A DNA stretch of 64,000 nucleotides from NCBI GenBank assembly GCA_942490645.1, contig CALNXN010000010.1, positions 248,001 to 312,000 of the forward strand. Direction: 5' to 3'. Under the pieces are notes generated by a model, which saw nothing but the letters and a program-made list of their open reading frames with translations, was not told the DNA's origin and did not search any database. Source of the DNA: CALNXN01 sp942490645 (lineage in GTDB: Bacteria; Pseudomonadota; Alphaproteobacteria; Rhodobacterales; Rhodobacteraceae). Numbering within the stretch: position 1 is the stretch's first letter; each line of letters starts with the position of its first letter. A program made the translations under genes and the position numbers. Shown here piece after piece: positions 23,852-31,211 of the stretch.

Positions 23852-24937
23852 ATGAAAAAGATCTTATTAGGATCTACGTTACTGATTGCAGCGACCGCCT
23901 CTGGTGCGTTCGCAGCGACAGTGACCAAAACGGTCAGCGCCGATTTCTCGGTGACCAATCAATCGCTCTTTGGCTCTGGTGGGGCCGCGGCGTTCAATGG
24001 TTCTGTGGGCTTGGGATCGAACACAAGCACGTTCCAGTTCAAAGCCTCCACAGGTGCATCGACGGGCACGGTCAATTCGAACGCCAATGTGATGGTGAAA
24101 GCGGCCTTCGAATCGGCCCAACAACTTGGGACGGGTACGGTTGATTTGAGCTTTGGTGGGGCCAGTGCGAATTTCTCAACTGCACTTGGCGCCTTCATGG
24201 ATGTGACGGCCACAGTGCGGACTCCAAAGATTTCCATCCCTCTCGCACCTGATATCCCAGCAGTGTCCGTTCCGTTCAATCTGGTTGACGAGGATTACCA
24301 ACTCAACGCAGCCAAATCCGATGCCACCTACTCGTTTGGCCAAACTCTCTCGGATTCCGATTCCGTGTCTCTGCCTGGGGCCGGTGCCGGTGCGTTGATC
24401 ACCGTTTCCGCCAATCCCAATGTCGATCAGACATCCAGTCTGAAATTGAGCGGACTCTCGGCCATTTTGCAGGCGGTCAACCAGACAACTGGCACGATCC
24501 TCAATCAAGCCTTCTCGTTCAGCGGAGGATCGCAAAGCCTCGACCTTAACTATGGCGAGGCAGGCATCTGGGATCTCAGCCTGAAAAACGTCTCGCTGGC
24601 CAGTACCTTCAACAGCGTATTTGGACTGTCGGCCACCTTTGGCGGCGGGGCTTCCATCGGTCTTGGTTGCGGTAATCCAGCAACCAATTCTGACAACGGC
24701 TTTGCGTGTTTGTGGGACGAAGGCGTAGATTTCACCACACCGACCGCCAACCTGCTGTCGGCCAGCCCGTTCAGCCTGAACTACAACAAAGTGACTAGCC
24801 TGAGCTTGGGAAGTGTAACGGTCGCACAGGGTGTTACACCGGTTCCATTGCCAGCGGCCCTACCAATGCTGGCAGTGTCGATCGGGTTTGGCGCATGGGT
24901 CGGTCGCCGCAAGGCCAAAGCCGCATTGGCTGCCTGA
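23852..24937 (+). CDS. VPLPA-CTERM sorting-domain protein, large
   Basis: A 361-residue exported protein with signal peptide MKKILLGSTLLIAATASGAFA and a C-terminal sorting signal: PVPLPAALPM, a hydrophobic stretch and the basic end GRRKAKAALAA. The mature part is rich in Ser, Gly, Ala and Thr, poor in charge and probably beta-structured, as expected for a surface or matrix protein; it contains two cysteines (CGNPATNSDNGFACLW). I recognise no enzymatic domain. The ATG at 23852 has GAAGGA at the right distance, so the open extension to 23798 is not used. A CRP-like site lies 149 bp upstream and a long hairpin follows the stop. No exosortase lies nearby. Confidence 0.85.
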   Translation: MKKILLGSTLLIAATASGAFAATVTKTVSADFSVTNQSLFGSGGAAAFNGSVGLGSNTSTFQFKASTGASTGTVNSNANVMVKAAFESAQQLGTGTVDLSFGGASANFSTALGAFMDVTATVRTPKISIPLAPDIPAVSVPFNLVDEDYQLNAAKSDATYSFGQTLSDSDSVSLPGAGAGALITVSANPNVDQTSSLKLSGLSAILQAVNQTTGTILNQAFSFSGGSQSLDLNYGEAGIWDLSLKNVSLASTFNSVFGLSATFGGGASIGLGCGNPATNSDNGFACLWDEGVDFTTPTANLLSASPFSLNYNKVTSLSLGSVTVAQGVTPVPLPAALPMLAVSIGFGAWVGRRKAKAALAA

Positions 24938-24952
24938 TTCAAAACTCAGTTT

Positions 24953-24981
24953 CGGCACTGCTGCCTTGGGCGGCGGTGCCG
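24953..24981 (+). terminator. Hairpin terminator of the large VPLPA-CTERM gene
   Basis: A 13-pair stem CGGCACTGCTGCC / GGCGGCGGTGCCG, with two G-U pairs and a three-base loop TTG, starts 15 bp after the stop. The T tract is weak (ATCCTTTG). Confidence 0.6.
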
Positions 24982-25061
24982 ATCCTTTGATCCAAACCAT
25001 GCCCACTGGACACACCTTGGCCAATACCGCACTGTCCATTTGGATTACATGAAAGCATCAC

Positions 25062-25913
25062 ATGACAGACCAGGCGAACAGAGATCAGAAAACGTTTTGG
25101 ACGGCGCAAGCTGGCCCGAAATGGGTGGCCCAACAGGCAGCACTTGATGACCAACTTCAAGGTGTTCTGGATGGGGTGCTGTCGCGGGCGGCCCTGCGCA
25201 CCAACGATTACGTGCTCGACATCGGGTGTGGCACCGGTGCCAGCACGTTGGCCGCAGCCAATCATGTCGGCTCGGATGGTCATGTCTTTGGCGCCGATAT
25301 TTCGGCCACCTTGCTGGGTTTGGCGCAAAAGCGCGCCGAGGGGCTGTCGCATGTTACCTTTGCGGAAACCGACGCGGCCTCGCATGCATTTCAGGCACAG
25401 TCTTTCGATCACCTGATTTCGCGCTTTGGAGTGATGTTCTTTGCCGACCCTGTGGCCGCCTTTGCCAATATGGCGCGGGCCCTGAAACCCGGCGGCAATC
25501 TGACCTTTGCGTCCTGGGGGCAAATTCCGAACAACCCGTATTTCACCCGACCTGCGCAGGTGGCGCGCGACGTTTTTCAAGACGCACCTCCCAAACCTGA
25601 TCCCGATGGCCCCGGCCCTTTTGCGTTTCGTGACCCTGAGCGTGTGATCGGTTTGTTGTCCGATGCCGGGTTGCATGATGTATCATGCGAAGTGGTCGCG
25701 ATGGATATCACCCCATCTGGCACCGTGTCGGATTATGCAGATGTGATGATGCAAATTGGATCAGCGGAATCCGCATGCAACTATTTTGACGCCACTGCGG
25801 CGCAACGGGCCGAATTGCGCGCGGCCTTGGAGCAGGCGTTTGTCGATTTCGAAACACCGCAAGGCCTGCGCGTTCCGGCAGAGATCAATTTCTTTACTGC
25901 GCGTGCGGCCTAA
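25062..25913 (+). CDS. Class I SAM-dependent methyltransferase
   Basis: A 283-residue methyltransferase. Motif I is VLDIGCGTGASTLAA (residues about 51-65), followed by the acidic residue of GADIS and the post-motif ARALKPGGNLTFASWG, so the Rossmann fold is complete. The pattern resembles the Methyltransf_11/25 groups that include UbiE-like and small-molecule enzymes; the substrate is not evident. The N-terminus, QKTFWTAQAGPKWVAQQAALD, is a common lead of stand-alone enzymes of this type. It converges with the Slam gene, six bases apart, and follows the large VPLPA-CTERM gene by 124 bp. Confidence 0.86.
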   Translation: MTDQANRDQKTFWTAQAGPKWVAQQAALDDQLQGVLDGVLSRAALRTNDYVLDIGCGTGASTLAAANHVGSDGHVFGADISATLLGLAQKRAEGLSHVTFAETDAASHAFQAQSFDHLISRFGVMFFADPVAAFANMARALKPGGNLTFASWGQIPNNPYFTRPAQVARDVFQDAPPKPDPDGPGPFAFRDPERVIGLLSDAGLHDVSCEVVAMDITPSGTVSDYADVMMQIGSAESACNYFDATAAQRAELRAALEQAFVDFETPQGLRVPAEINFFTARAA

Positions 25914-25919
25914 CCGCGT

Positions 25920-27131
25920 TTAGAAATTACGCGTAAACGATATGCCGCATTCGCGTTGATTGAAGTCAAACAATGCCACGTTCGATCTGTTCAGTCGCAA
26001 ACGGCATGTCAGTTGCGGTGCAAACCCGCGCACAGCCCAGTCGCTATGCACCGCAGCAACCGTCAAATCGGCGAACTCATCCGCACGCGCCGTCGTCTGG
26101 AGTGGGAACACCCCCACAAACCCGCGCTGCCCAAGCAAAAGCCGCGTGCTGAGCGTCAACCCGGACGGAAACGCCGCATCGCCCCCCAAGGCCAGCGCCC
26201 AGCCATCAAATTGAAGTTCCGACGCTTCAGGGCGGCTGACCTCGTGGCGCAAGCCGATCCGGAGAGACAGATCAGGCCGCACCTGATGGCTGTACCCGAT
26301 TTCACCAACCCACTCCGGCCCGTTTTTATCCGTGTTCAGCACGAACCGGTTTTCGCCATAGCCGATCACATAATCCAACTGCCCTGCGCCGCTGAGTTTG
26401 CGAAACCCAGACCAATCCACTGCCACGGTTTGCTGTTGCTCAGAGGCTTGATCGCGTTCAACAAACCCCAGTGACAGGCGCGTCTGGCCCAAGCTGAGAT
26501 ATCGAATATAGCTCAGACCCAATGTCCGCGCCGTCTCGTCCTCCAGCGCGCGGGAATAGGCGATCCGGCTGACTGCGACGTCGAACCTAAACTCATCCAC
26601 CGGAGTGACGAAACTGCGCGCAAAACCCGACACGCCCACCGCCCCGCGCCATCCGGCCACCGTTCTGGAGGTATCGTCGATCACCAAATCGCCCAGCGTC
26701 GTACTGATCAGGCTGTTAGACGTGCCCGAGGTCAGGTTGCTGGATGGTGTGACACCAAGGATCAGACCAAAGCCGAAGGGCCGTTCAGCTGCGATGCGCC
26801 GCTGGACTGCACGGTAAAGCCGCCGGTCCGTAGGGTTGCCGCTCTGGCGAGACAGTATCCCGAAATGATAATCCGCAGCCCCATATTGCCGCGCCAACAG
26901 CAAGACGTACCCCAGTTCTTCGCGCAAATCAGAGCGGTTGGGCGCGCGGGCCAAAGCTTGGCGCAACAGGGCCATGGCCGCGTCAAGCTGCCCATTCGTC
27001 CGCAACGCCTGAGCCTGTTGCAGGACGTCGCCCTCTTGGGCCTGCGCTGCCACCGCGATCTGTGCGGGCGTCTGGCCCGGTAGCGCAGCAAGGCAAAAGC
27101 CTACGGCAATCGACGCAGCCAAGCGCCGCAC
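25920..27131 (-). CDS. Surface lipoprotein assembly modifier (Slam, DUF560) outer-membrane protein
   Basis: About 403 residues. After a signal peptide (RRLAASIAVGFCLAALPGQTPAQ) comes a tetratricopeptide-like region (QAQALRTNGQLDAAMALLRQ and ALARAPNRSDLREELGYVLL), then from about residue 130 a beta-barrel with alternating strands, ending in SFTRNF with a terminal phenylalanine, the outer-membrane beta-signal. This is the Slam layout; Slam proteins move lipoproteins to the outer face of the outer membrane. The partner is next door: the lipoprotein gene ends at 27172 on the same strand. Start is uncertain. ATG at 27239 would overlap the lipoprotein gene by 68 bp; GTG at 27131 gives a clean signal peptide and is preferred. 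Confidence 0.82.
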   Translation of the reverse strand: MRRLAASIAVGFCLAALPGQTPAQIAVAAQAQEGDVLQQAQALRTNGQLDAAMALLRQALARAPNRSDLREELGYVLLLARQYGAADYHFGILSRQSGNPTDRRLYRAVQRRIAAERPFGFGLILGVTPSSNLTSGTSNSLISTTLGDLVIDDTSRTVAGWRGAVGVSGFARSFVTPVDEFRFDVAVSRIAYSRALEDETARTLGLSYIRYLSLGQTRLSLGFVERDQASEQQQTVAVDWSGFRKLSGAGQLDYVIGYGENRFVLNTDKNGPEWVGEIGYSHQVRPDLSLRIGLRHEVSRPEASELQFDGWALALGGDAAFPSGLTLSTRLLLGQRGFVGVFPLQTTARADEFADLTVAAVHSDWAVRGFAPQLTCRLRLNRSNVALFDFNQRECGISFTRNF

Positions 27132-27171
27132 ATGTCTCAGTGCAGTCGAAAATCTGCTTGGACGGGCCAGA

Positions 27172-27867
27172 TCAGTTCGCCACACCGACAAGCCCACCGG
27201 CCACCACGGTGTTGCTGTCAGCGCCCTGAAACGCGCCAATCACACCCGTGGACCCGACGTTCCCGTTCAGCGTGGTCGTCACGCGACCCGCAGCAGGTGT
27301 CCCGATGATTGGGTTGAACGCATAATCGACAGTCGCCGTTCCCGAGACCGCATTACCGGTGATCGTACCGCTCACCGAAAGATCGGGCGATGTTCCGGTC
27401 AGCGTGCGCGCGCCGAAATCGGCATTCAATGTCATGGTTTGTGCCGGTTGTGTGTACCGTGTCCCGCCAATGGTCGTTGCCGTTCGTGTCACGTTGTCAA
27501 CGACATCATAGGCGTAAACCGTATTGTAGCTGGCCGTGCCACTCGTCCGCACGGTACCCACGTCTGCACCCGCACGAATGCCCGCCGCGGCAACGACTTG
27601 ACCGGCAACGACATCGGTGCCCGTGGCATAGGCCACCAACCCGACACGCGCGTCCTGGATGTTGTTGTTTTGCTCTGAATTCAGCACGATGTTCGCTTGT
27701 GTGCCAGTGACGCTCACCAGATCTGCTCGGGTGGTGGTGCCCGCAAGGCCGCTGCTGCCACCGCTTCCGCCACTACAGGCCGCCAGCGCCAGCAGAACTA
27801 GGCCCATTAAACCACTCCTCAGCACGCCGACGCGCGCTGCTGAATTCAATTGTAACCGCACAGTCAT
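27172..27867 (-). CDS. Surface lipoprotein, TbpB-like barrel, probable Slam cargo
   Basis: A 231-residue lipoprotein. The lipobox is LAACSGG with the lipidated cysteine at residue 31, followed by a Gly/Ser linker. The body is Thr/Gly/Val-rich with repeated short beta strands (TRTLTGTSPDLSVSGTITG, VSGTATVDYAFNP) and ends with VIGAFQGADSNTVVAGGLVG. This ending, G-F-G-x(n)-GG-x-G, is that of transferrin-binding-protein-B-like barrels, which are typical Slam cargo. The ligand is unknown and need not be transferrin or iron. Start: ATG 27867 has AGAGGA close by; an internal ATG at 27807 has a better ribosome-binding site (GAGGAG) but leaves only ten residues before the cysteine. The Slam gene follows directly. 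Confidence 0.8.
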   Translation of the reverse strand: MTVRLQLNSAARVGVLRSGLMGLVLLALAACSGGSGGSSGLAGTTTRADLVSVTGTQANIVLNSEQNNNIQDARVGLVAYATGTDVVAGQVVAAAGIRAGADVGTVRTSGTASYNTVYAYDVVDNVTRTATTIGGTRYTQPAQTMTLNADFGARTLTGTSPDLSVSGTITGNAVSGTATVDYAFNPIIGTPAAGRVTTTLNGNVGSTGVIGAFQGADSNTVVAGGLVGVAN

Positions 27868-28013
27868 GTTCCTCTACCCGGCCCTCGCCCTGTCGGTCGG
27901 TTTATGGGGATGGGCGTGATTTGGCAACCTTATGCGCCTGCGGCCAATTCACAATATCATACCTGTGGCACATTCGCTTGTTACGTCTTTGCGCGATGGG
28001 TCATGCCCGGACT

Positions 28014-28041
28014 TGACCTTGTCTCGGCGGCCAATTACCTG
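28014..28041 (+). promoter_or_regulatory. Probable promoter of tRNA-Gly
   Basis: CTTGACC with TTGACC at 28014-28019 as -35 and TACCTG at 28036-28041 as -10, 16 bp apart, stands 12 bp before the tRNA. The -35 is strong, the -10 weak. Confidence 0.4.
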
Positions 28042-28052
28042 AACTTCAGAGC

Positions 28053-28126
28053 GCGGGTATGGTGAAAAGGTATCACGCGAGCTTCCCAAGCTTAAGTTAC
28101 GAGTTCGATTCTCGTTACCCGCTCCA
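28053..28126 (+). tRNA. tRNA-Gly (anticodon CCC)
   Basis: A 74-base tRNA with encoded CCA. The acceptor arms GCGGGTA and TACCCGC pair fully; the D arm is GTGA/TCAC; the anticodon stem CGAGC/GCTTA (one C-A mismatch at the base) holds the loop TTCCCAA with anticodon CCC at 28085-28087; the T arm is ACGAG-TTCGATT-CTCGT. It reads the glycine codon GGG. A small open frame on the opposite strand overlaps it and is not a gene. Confidence 0.95.
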
Positions 28127-28146
28127 GTTTCTTCCAAGACAGCCGG

Positions 28147-28536
28147 TTATGTCTGAGGCGTTTCGGCGATGTGGCGGTCGGCTTCAGGTACATTCAGGGT
28201 TGACCACGTCTCATCCGATGACGGCGGTGGCGGCGTGTCGCACGCGCGGCGGTGGATGTTCACTTTGGCCATGAAATGGGCTGAAATCGGCGCAGTAACG
28301 AACAAAAAGCCCATGATCAGCAACTCGTGCAACGAGCCTTCTCCGAAGGTGTAGCTGTCAATCATGGAGGCCAGCAAAAAGGCTCCGACGCCGATCGTGC
28401 CCACCTTGGTCGGGGCGTGTAGTCGGGTCATGGAATCGTTGAATTTCAACAGGCCAATGGCTCCGACGAGGGTAAAAATCGAGCCGATCAGCAGGCAGAT
28501 GATGGTCGCATAGGTTCCGATGAGTTCGCCATTCAT
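28147..28536 (-). CDS. mnhG: Mrp cation/proton antiporter subunit G
   Basis: A 129-residue membrane protein with three transmembrane helices and the family core GAIGLLKFNDSMTRLHAPTKVGTIGVG, followed by a hydrophilic tail of about 35 residues after helix 3 that is longer than in many MnhG proteins. Subunit G is the last of the Mrp complex, which exchanges Na+ (or K+) for protons and serves in pH and salt balance in the inner membrane. It overlaps mnhF by four bases, closing the operon AB-C-D-E-F-G. tRNA-Gly lies just beyond its end on the other strand. PhaG is an alternative name in alphaproteobacteria. Confidence 0.93.
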   Translation of the reverse strand: MNGELIGTYATIICLLIGSIFTLVGAIGLLKFNDSMTRLHAPTKVGTIGVGAFLLASMIDSYTFGEGSLHELLIMGFLFVTAPISAHFMAKVNIHRRACDTPPPPSSDETWSTLNVPEADRHIAETPQT

Positions 28537-28820
28537 TCGATGATGTCCCCCCGCAATACGAACCGTGCATAGGCAACCGTCGATACGAACCCAAGCATGG
28601 CAATAATCAGCGACACTTCGAAGTAGATCCGCGTGCCCTGCGCAATGCCCAAGAGCACGATCAGAGCAATGGCGTTGATCACCATCGTATCGAGCGCCAG
28701 AATTCGGTCACCGACACCGGGGCCGATCACCAACCGGATCATCGACATCACCTGCGCCAGCACGACCACCACGAACGCGATGATCAAGACCACTGTCATC
28801 AGATCAAGGCCTTCGGTCAT
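28533..28820 (-). CDS. mnhF: Mrp cation/proton antiporter subunit F
   Basis: A 95-residue inner-membrane protein with three helices and the conserved segment MIRLVIGPGVGDRILALDTMVINAIALIVL of the MnhF/PhaF family (given here in part: RLVIGPGVGDRILALDT). It is required for assembly of the antiporter. Both ends overlap its neighbours by four bases, so mnhE, mnhF and mnhG are translationally coupled. Length is typical. Confidence 0.94.
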   Translation of the reverse strand: MTEGLDLMTVVLIIAFVVVVLAQVMSMIRLVIGPGVGDRILALDTMVINAIALIVLLGIAQGTRIYFEVSLIIAMLGFVSTVAYARFVLRGDIIE

Positions 28821-29317
28821 ACGAAAATCTCCTTCAGTCGGCGTTCATAGCGGTTCTTGATCTCGTCGCGCACGGCATCGGGGTCCGGCGCGTCCAGCGC
28901 GTGCACCAAAAGGCTGTGCCCTTCGTCGGACAAATCCGCCGATACCGTTCCGGGTGTAAGTGTGATCGTGCCTGCCAAAACGGTGATCGCTTCGGGTTGG
29001 AGCAGATCAAGCGGGACCTCGACCCACGCGGGCCGCAGTTTGGAATTTGGACGCGTCAGAACAATCCAGGCGACCTGCACGTTTGCCACCATGATGTCCC
29101 ACAATACGATCAGGCAATAACTGATCATCTTGCCAACCCGAAACCCGCCGGGCCGATCAGGCCACCAAACAGCCGTCACTTTGGGAATGATGACGCCAAG
29201 GATCAACCCGAAGACCACCATGCCCGCTGACACCGAATTTTGCAGCAAAGTCCAGACAACAGCCAGCAGCAGCGTCAAAAGCGGGTGCGGCAAAAGCCAA
29301 TGGTATGCTTTGGTCAT
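28817..29317 (-). CDS. mnhE: Mrp cation/proton antiporter subunit E
   Basis: A 166-residue inner-membrane protein. It has two to three N-terminal helices (HPLLTLLLAVVWTLLQNSVS, LILGVIIPKV), a further one (ISYCLIVLWDIMVANVQVAW) and a cytoplasmic domain with ITLTPGTVSADLSDEGHSLL, the signature of MnhE/PhaE. The gene overlaps mnhF by four bases and starts one base after the mnhD stop. Its role in the complex is structural. Confidence 0.94.
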   Translation of the reverse strand: MTKAYHWLLPHPLLTLLLAVVWTLLQNSVSAGMVVFGLILGVIIPKVTAVWWPDRPGGFRVGKMISYCLIVLWDIMVANVQVAWIVLTRPNSKLRPAWVEVPLDLLQPEAITVLAGTITLTPGTVSADLSDEGHSLLVHALDAPDPDAVRDEIKNRYERRLKEIFV

Positions 29318-29318
29318 A

Positions 29319-30860
29319 TCAATAGCCCTCTTTGGGAGTGCTGAGCTTTCCAGGGGTGTCCAGCACGGTCGAGATATAGGGTTCCGGCGCGAATAGCTGC
29401 CCGGATGTCTGGATCATATAGGCGTGCGCCTGCCCCGCGAAAACGGTGTGTGCGACCAGCAGCGACAACAACCCACCGACGGCGACGTAGGACAGCGCCG
29501 CGGGGGCCTTCAAAGACTCCGCACCTTCTTCGGGTGCCACGCTGTGCGCTTTCCAGAACACGATGCTGCCTGCGCGGGCAAAACCAACAATGCTGATCAG
29601 GCTGGAAATCAGGACAACAGACCACACCCAGACCGCCAGCGGCGACGCAAAGGCCGCATCAAGCACAAGCAATTTGCCAACGAACCCCGACAAAGGCGGC
29701 AGGCCCGCCATTGCGATGGCCCCCACCATAAAGAGCGCAGCTGTCAGATACCCGCCCACGACCGGCGGTGCCGATGTGAGAGAGAGCGACATGCGTCCCG
29801 TCCGTACCAGATCAGCAATCAAGAACAGAGCTGCCGCAGCCAGCGTCGAATGCACCATGTAATAGAGCGCCGCCGCGATGCCATCCGCCGAAAAGAGCGC
29901 GATCGCCACCATCACCATGCCCATGGACCCAATGACAGAAAACGCCACCAGACGATCAAGGTGTTTTGCCGCCAGCACACCGACCATGCCCACCGCCAGT
30001 GAAATCAGTGCCGCTGGCAAGAGCCACCAGCCATGCAGGCCCGCTGTTGCTTCCAATTCCGGCGGAAAGACCACCGTATAGACGCGGATGATCGCATAGG
30101 CGCCCACTTTGGTCATTATGGCAAAGAGTGCTGCCACAGGTGCAGGCGCTTCGGCGTAGCTGGAGGGCAGCCAGAAGTGCAACGGAACCACCGCCGCCTT
30201 GATCGCAAAGACCAAAAGCAACAGCACAGCCGCGACGCGAATGCCCACCGTTGCGCTGTCCTCGATCAGCGTGGCGCGCTGCGCCAGATCGGCCATGTTG
30301 AGCGTGCCCGTCTCGGCGTAGATGGAGCCGAGCGCAAACAGAAAGAGCGTCGAGCCAATCAGGTTAAAGAGCACATATTGCACCCCTGCCCTGAGGCGCA
30401 CATTCCCGCCCGCATGGATCATCAGCCCGTAGGACGCGATCAGCAGCACTTCGAAGAAGACGAACAGGTTGAACAAGTCGCCCGTGAGGAACGCACCCAT
30501 GATGCCCATCAACTGGAACTGATAAAGCGCGTGAAAATGCCGCCCGCGATCGTCCCATTCCGAGCCTATCGCATAGAGCAACACGAAAAGCGCCAACACC
30601 GACGTCAGCAAAACCATCAAGGTCGACAGCCGATCCGCCACCAGAATGATACCGAAGGGGGCCGCCCAATCGCCAAGCTGGTAAACCGTCACCGTGCCAT
30701 CAGACGCTTGCCACGCCAAGCCTGCCGCAATGGCAATCAGCGCCAGAACACCGGCCACGGACACCGCCCGTTGGATCCCGATGTGATAGCGCGCCGCCAG
30801 CACGATGAAGGGCGCGATAATCGCAGGCAAGATGACCGGAGCAATGAGCCAATGTGTCAT
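29319..30860 (-). CDS. mnhD: Mrp cation/proton antiporter subunit D (proton channel-like)
   Basis: A 513-residue polytopic protein homologous to the NuoN/NuoM proton-pumping subunits of complex I. Conserved features include FQLMGIMGAFLTGDLFNLFVFFE, the helix with the essential glutamate in FEVLLIASYGLMIH, and FAIKAAVVPLHFWLPSSYAEAPAPVAALFA with the lysine and the discontinuous helix. These define subunit D. Fourteen or so transmembrane helices are expected. It overlaps mnhC by four bases and abuts mnhE, inside the mnh operon. Confidence 0.95.
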   Translation of the reverse strand: MTHWLIAPVILPAIIAPFIVLAARYHIGIQRAVSVAGVLALIAIAAGLAWQASDGTVTVYQLGDWAAPFGIILVADRLSTLMVLLTSVLALFVLLYAIGSEWDDRGRHFHALYQFQLMGIMGAFLTGDLFNLFVFFEVLLIASYGLMIHAGGNVRLRAGVQYVLFNLIGSTLFLFALGSIYAETGTLNMADLAQRATLIEDSATVGIRVAAVLLLLVFAIKAAVVPLHFWLPSSYAEAPAPVAALFAIMTKVGAYAIIRVYTVVFPPELEATAGLHGWWLLPAALISLAVGMVGVLAAKHLDRLVAFSVIGSMGMVMVAIALFSADGIAAALYYMVHSTLAAAALFLIADLVRTGRMSLSLTSAPPVVGGYLTAALFMVGAIAMAGLPPLSGFVGKLLVLDAAFASPLAVWVWSVVLISSLISIVGFARAGSIVFWKAHSVAPEEGAESLKAPAALSYVAVGGLLSLLVAHTVFAGQAHAYMIQTSGQLFAPEPYISTVLDTPGKLSTPKEGY

Positions 30861-31210
30861 GTTGCGTCCTCCGCAGTTGGGTCTTGCTCTGCGGGGTCGT
30901 CCACATGGTCATCATTGGCACCCAGATAAGCGCCGAGGGCGATCATCACCACAACGGCCGTCATGCCGAAGGAAATCACGATTGCCGTCAGCACCAGCGC
31001 CTGCGGCAAGGGATCGGCATAGGCTGCCACGTCGTCGCGCAAGATTGGCGCGCCGCCAATGGTCAAACGTCCGGCGGCAAAGAGGAACACGTTCACGGCA
31101 TAGGTCAGCAAGGAAATCCCCAGGATCACCGGAAACGTACGCAAGCGTTGCAAAAGATAAAGACCCGCAGCGGTCAGAATTCCGATGGCGGAGGCGACGA
31201 GAAGTTCCAT
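30857..31210 (-). CDS. mnhC: Mrp cation/proton antiporter subunit C
   Basis: A 117-residue protein with three transmembrane helices, homologous to NuoK. Family segments: ASAIGILTAAGLYLLQRL, GISLLTYAVNVFLFAAGRL, and PLPQALVLTAIVISFGMTAVVVMIAL. It starts one base after the end of the fused AB gene and overlaps mnhD by four bases. Length and spacing are normal for the operon. Confidence 0.94.
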   Translation of the reverse strand: MELLVASAIGILTAAGLYLLQRLRTFPVILGISLLTYAVNVFLFAAGRLTIGGAPILRDDVAAYADPLPQALVLTAIVISFGMTAVVVMIALGAYLGANDDHVDDPAEQDPTAEDAT

Positions 31211-31211
31211 A

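Noticed and set aside
27949..28137. Minus-strand frame of 62 residues
   Set aside because: It overlaps the complete tRNA-Gly in antisense.
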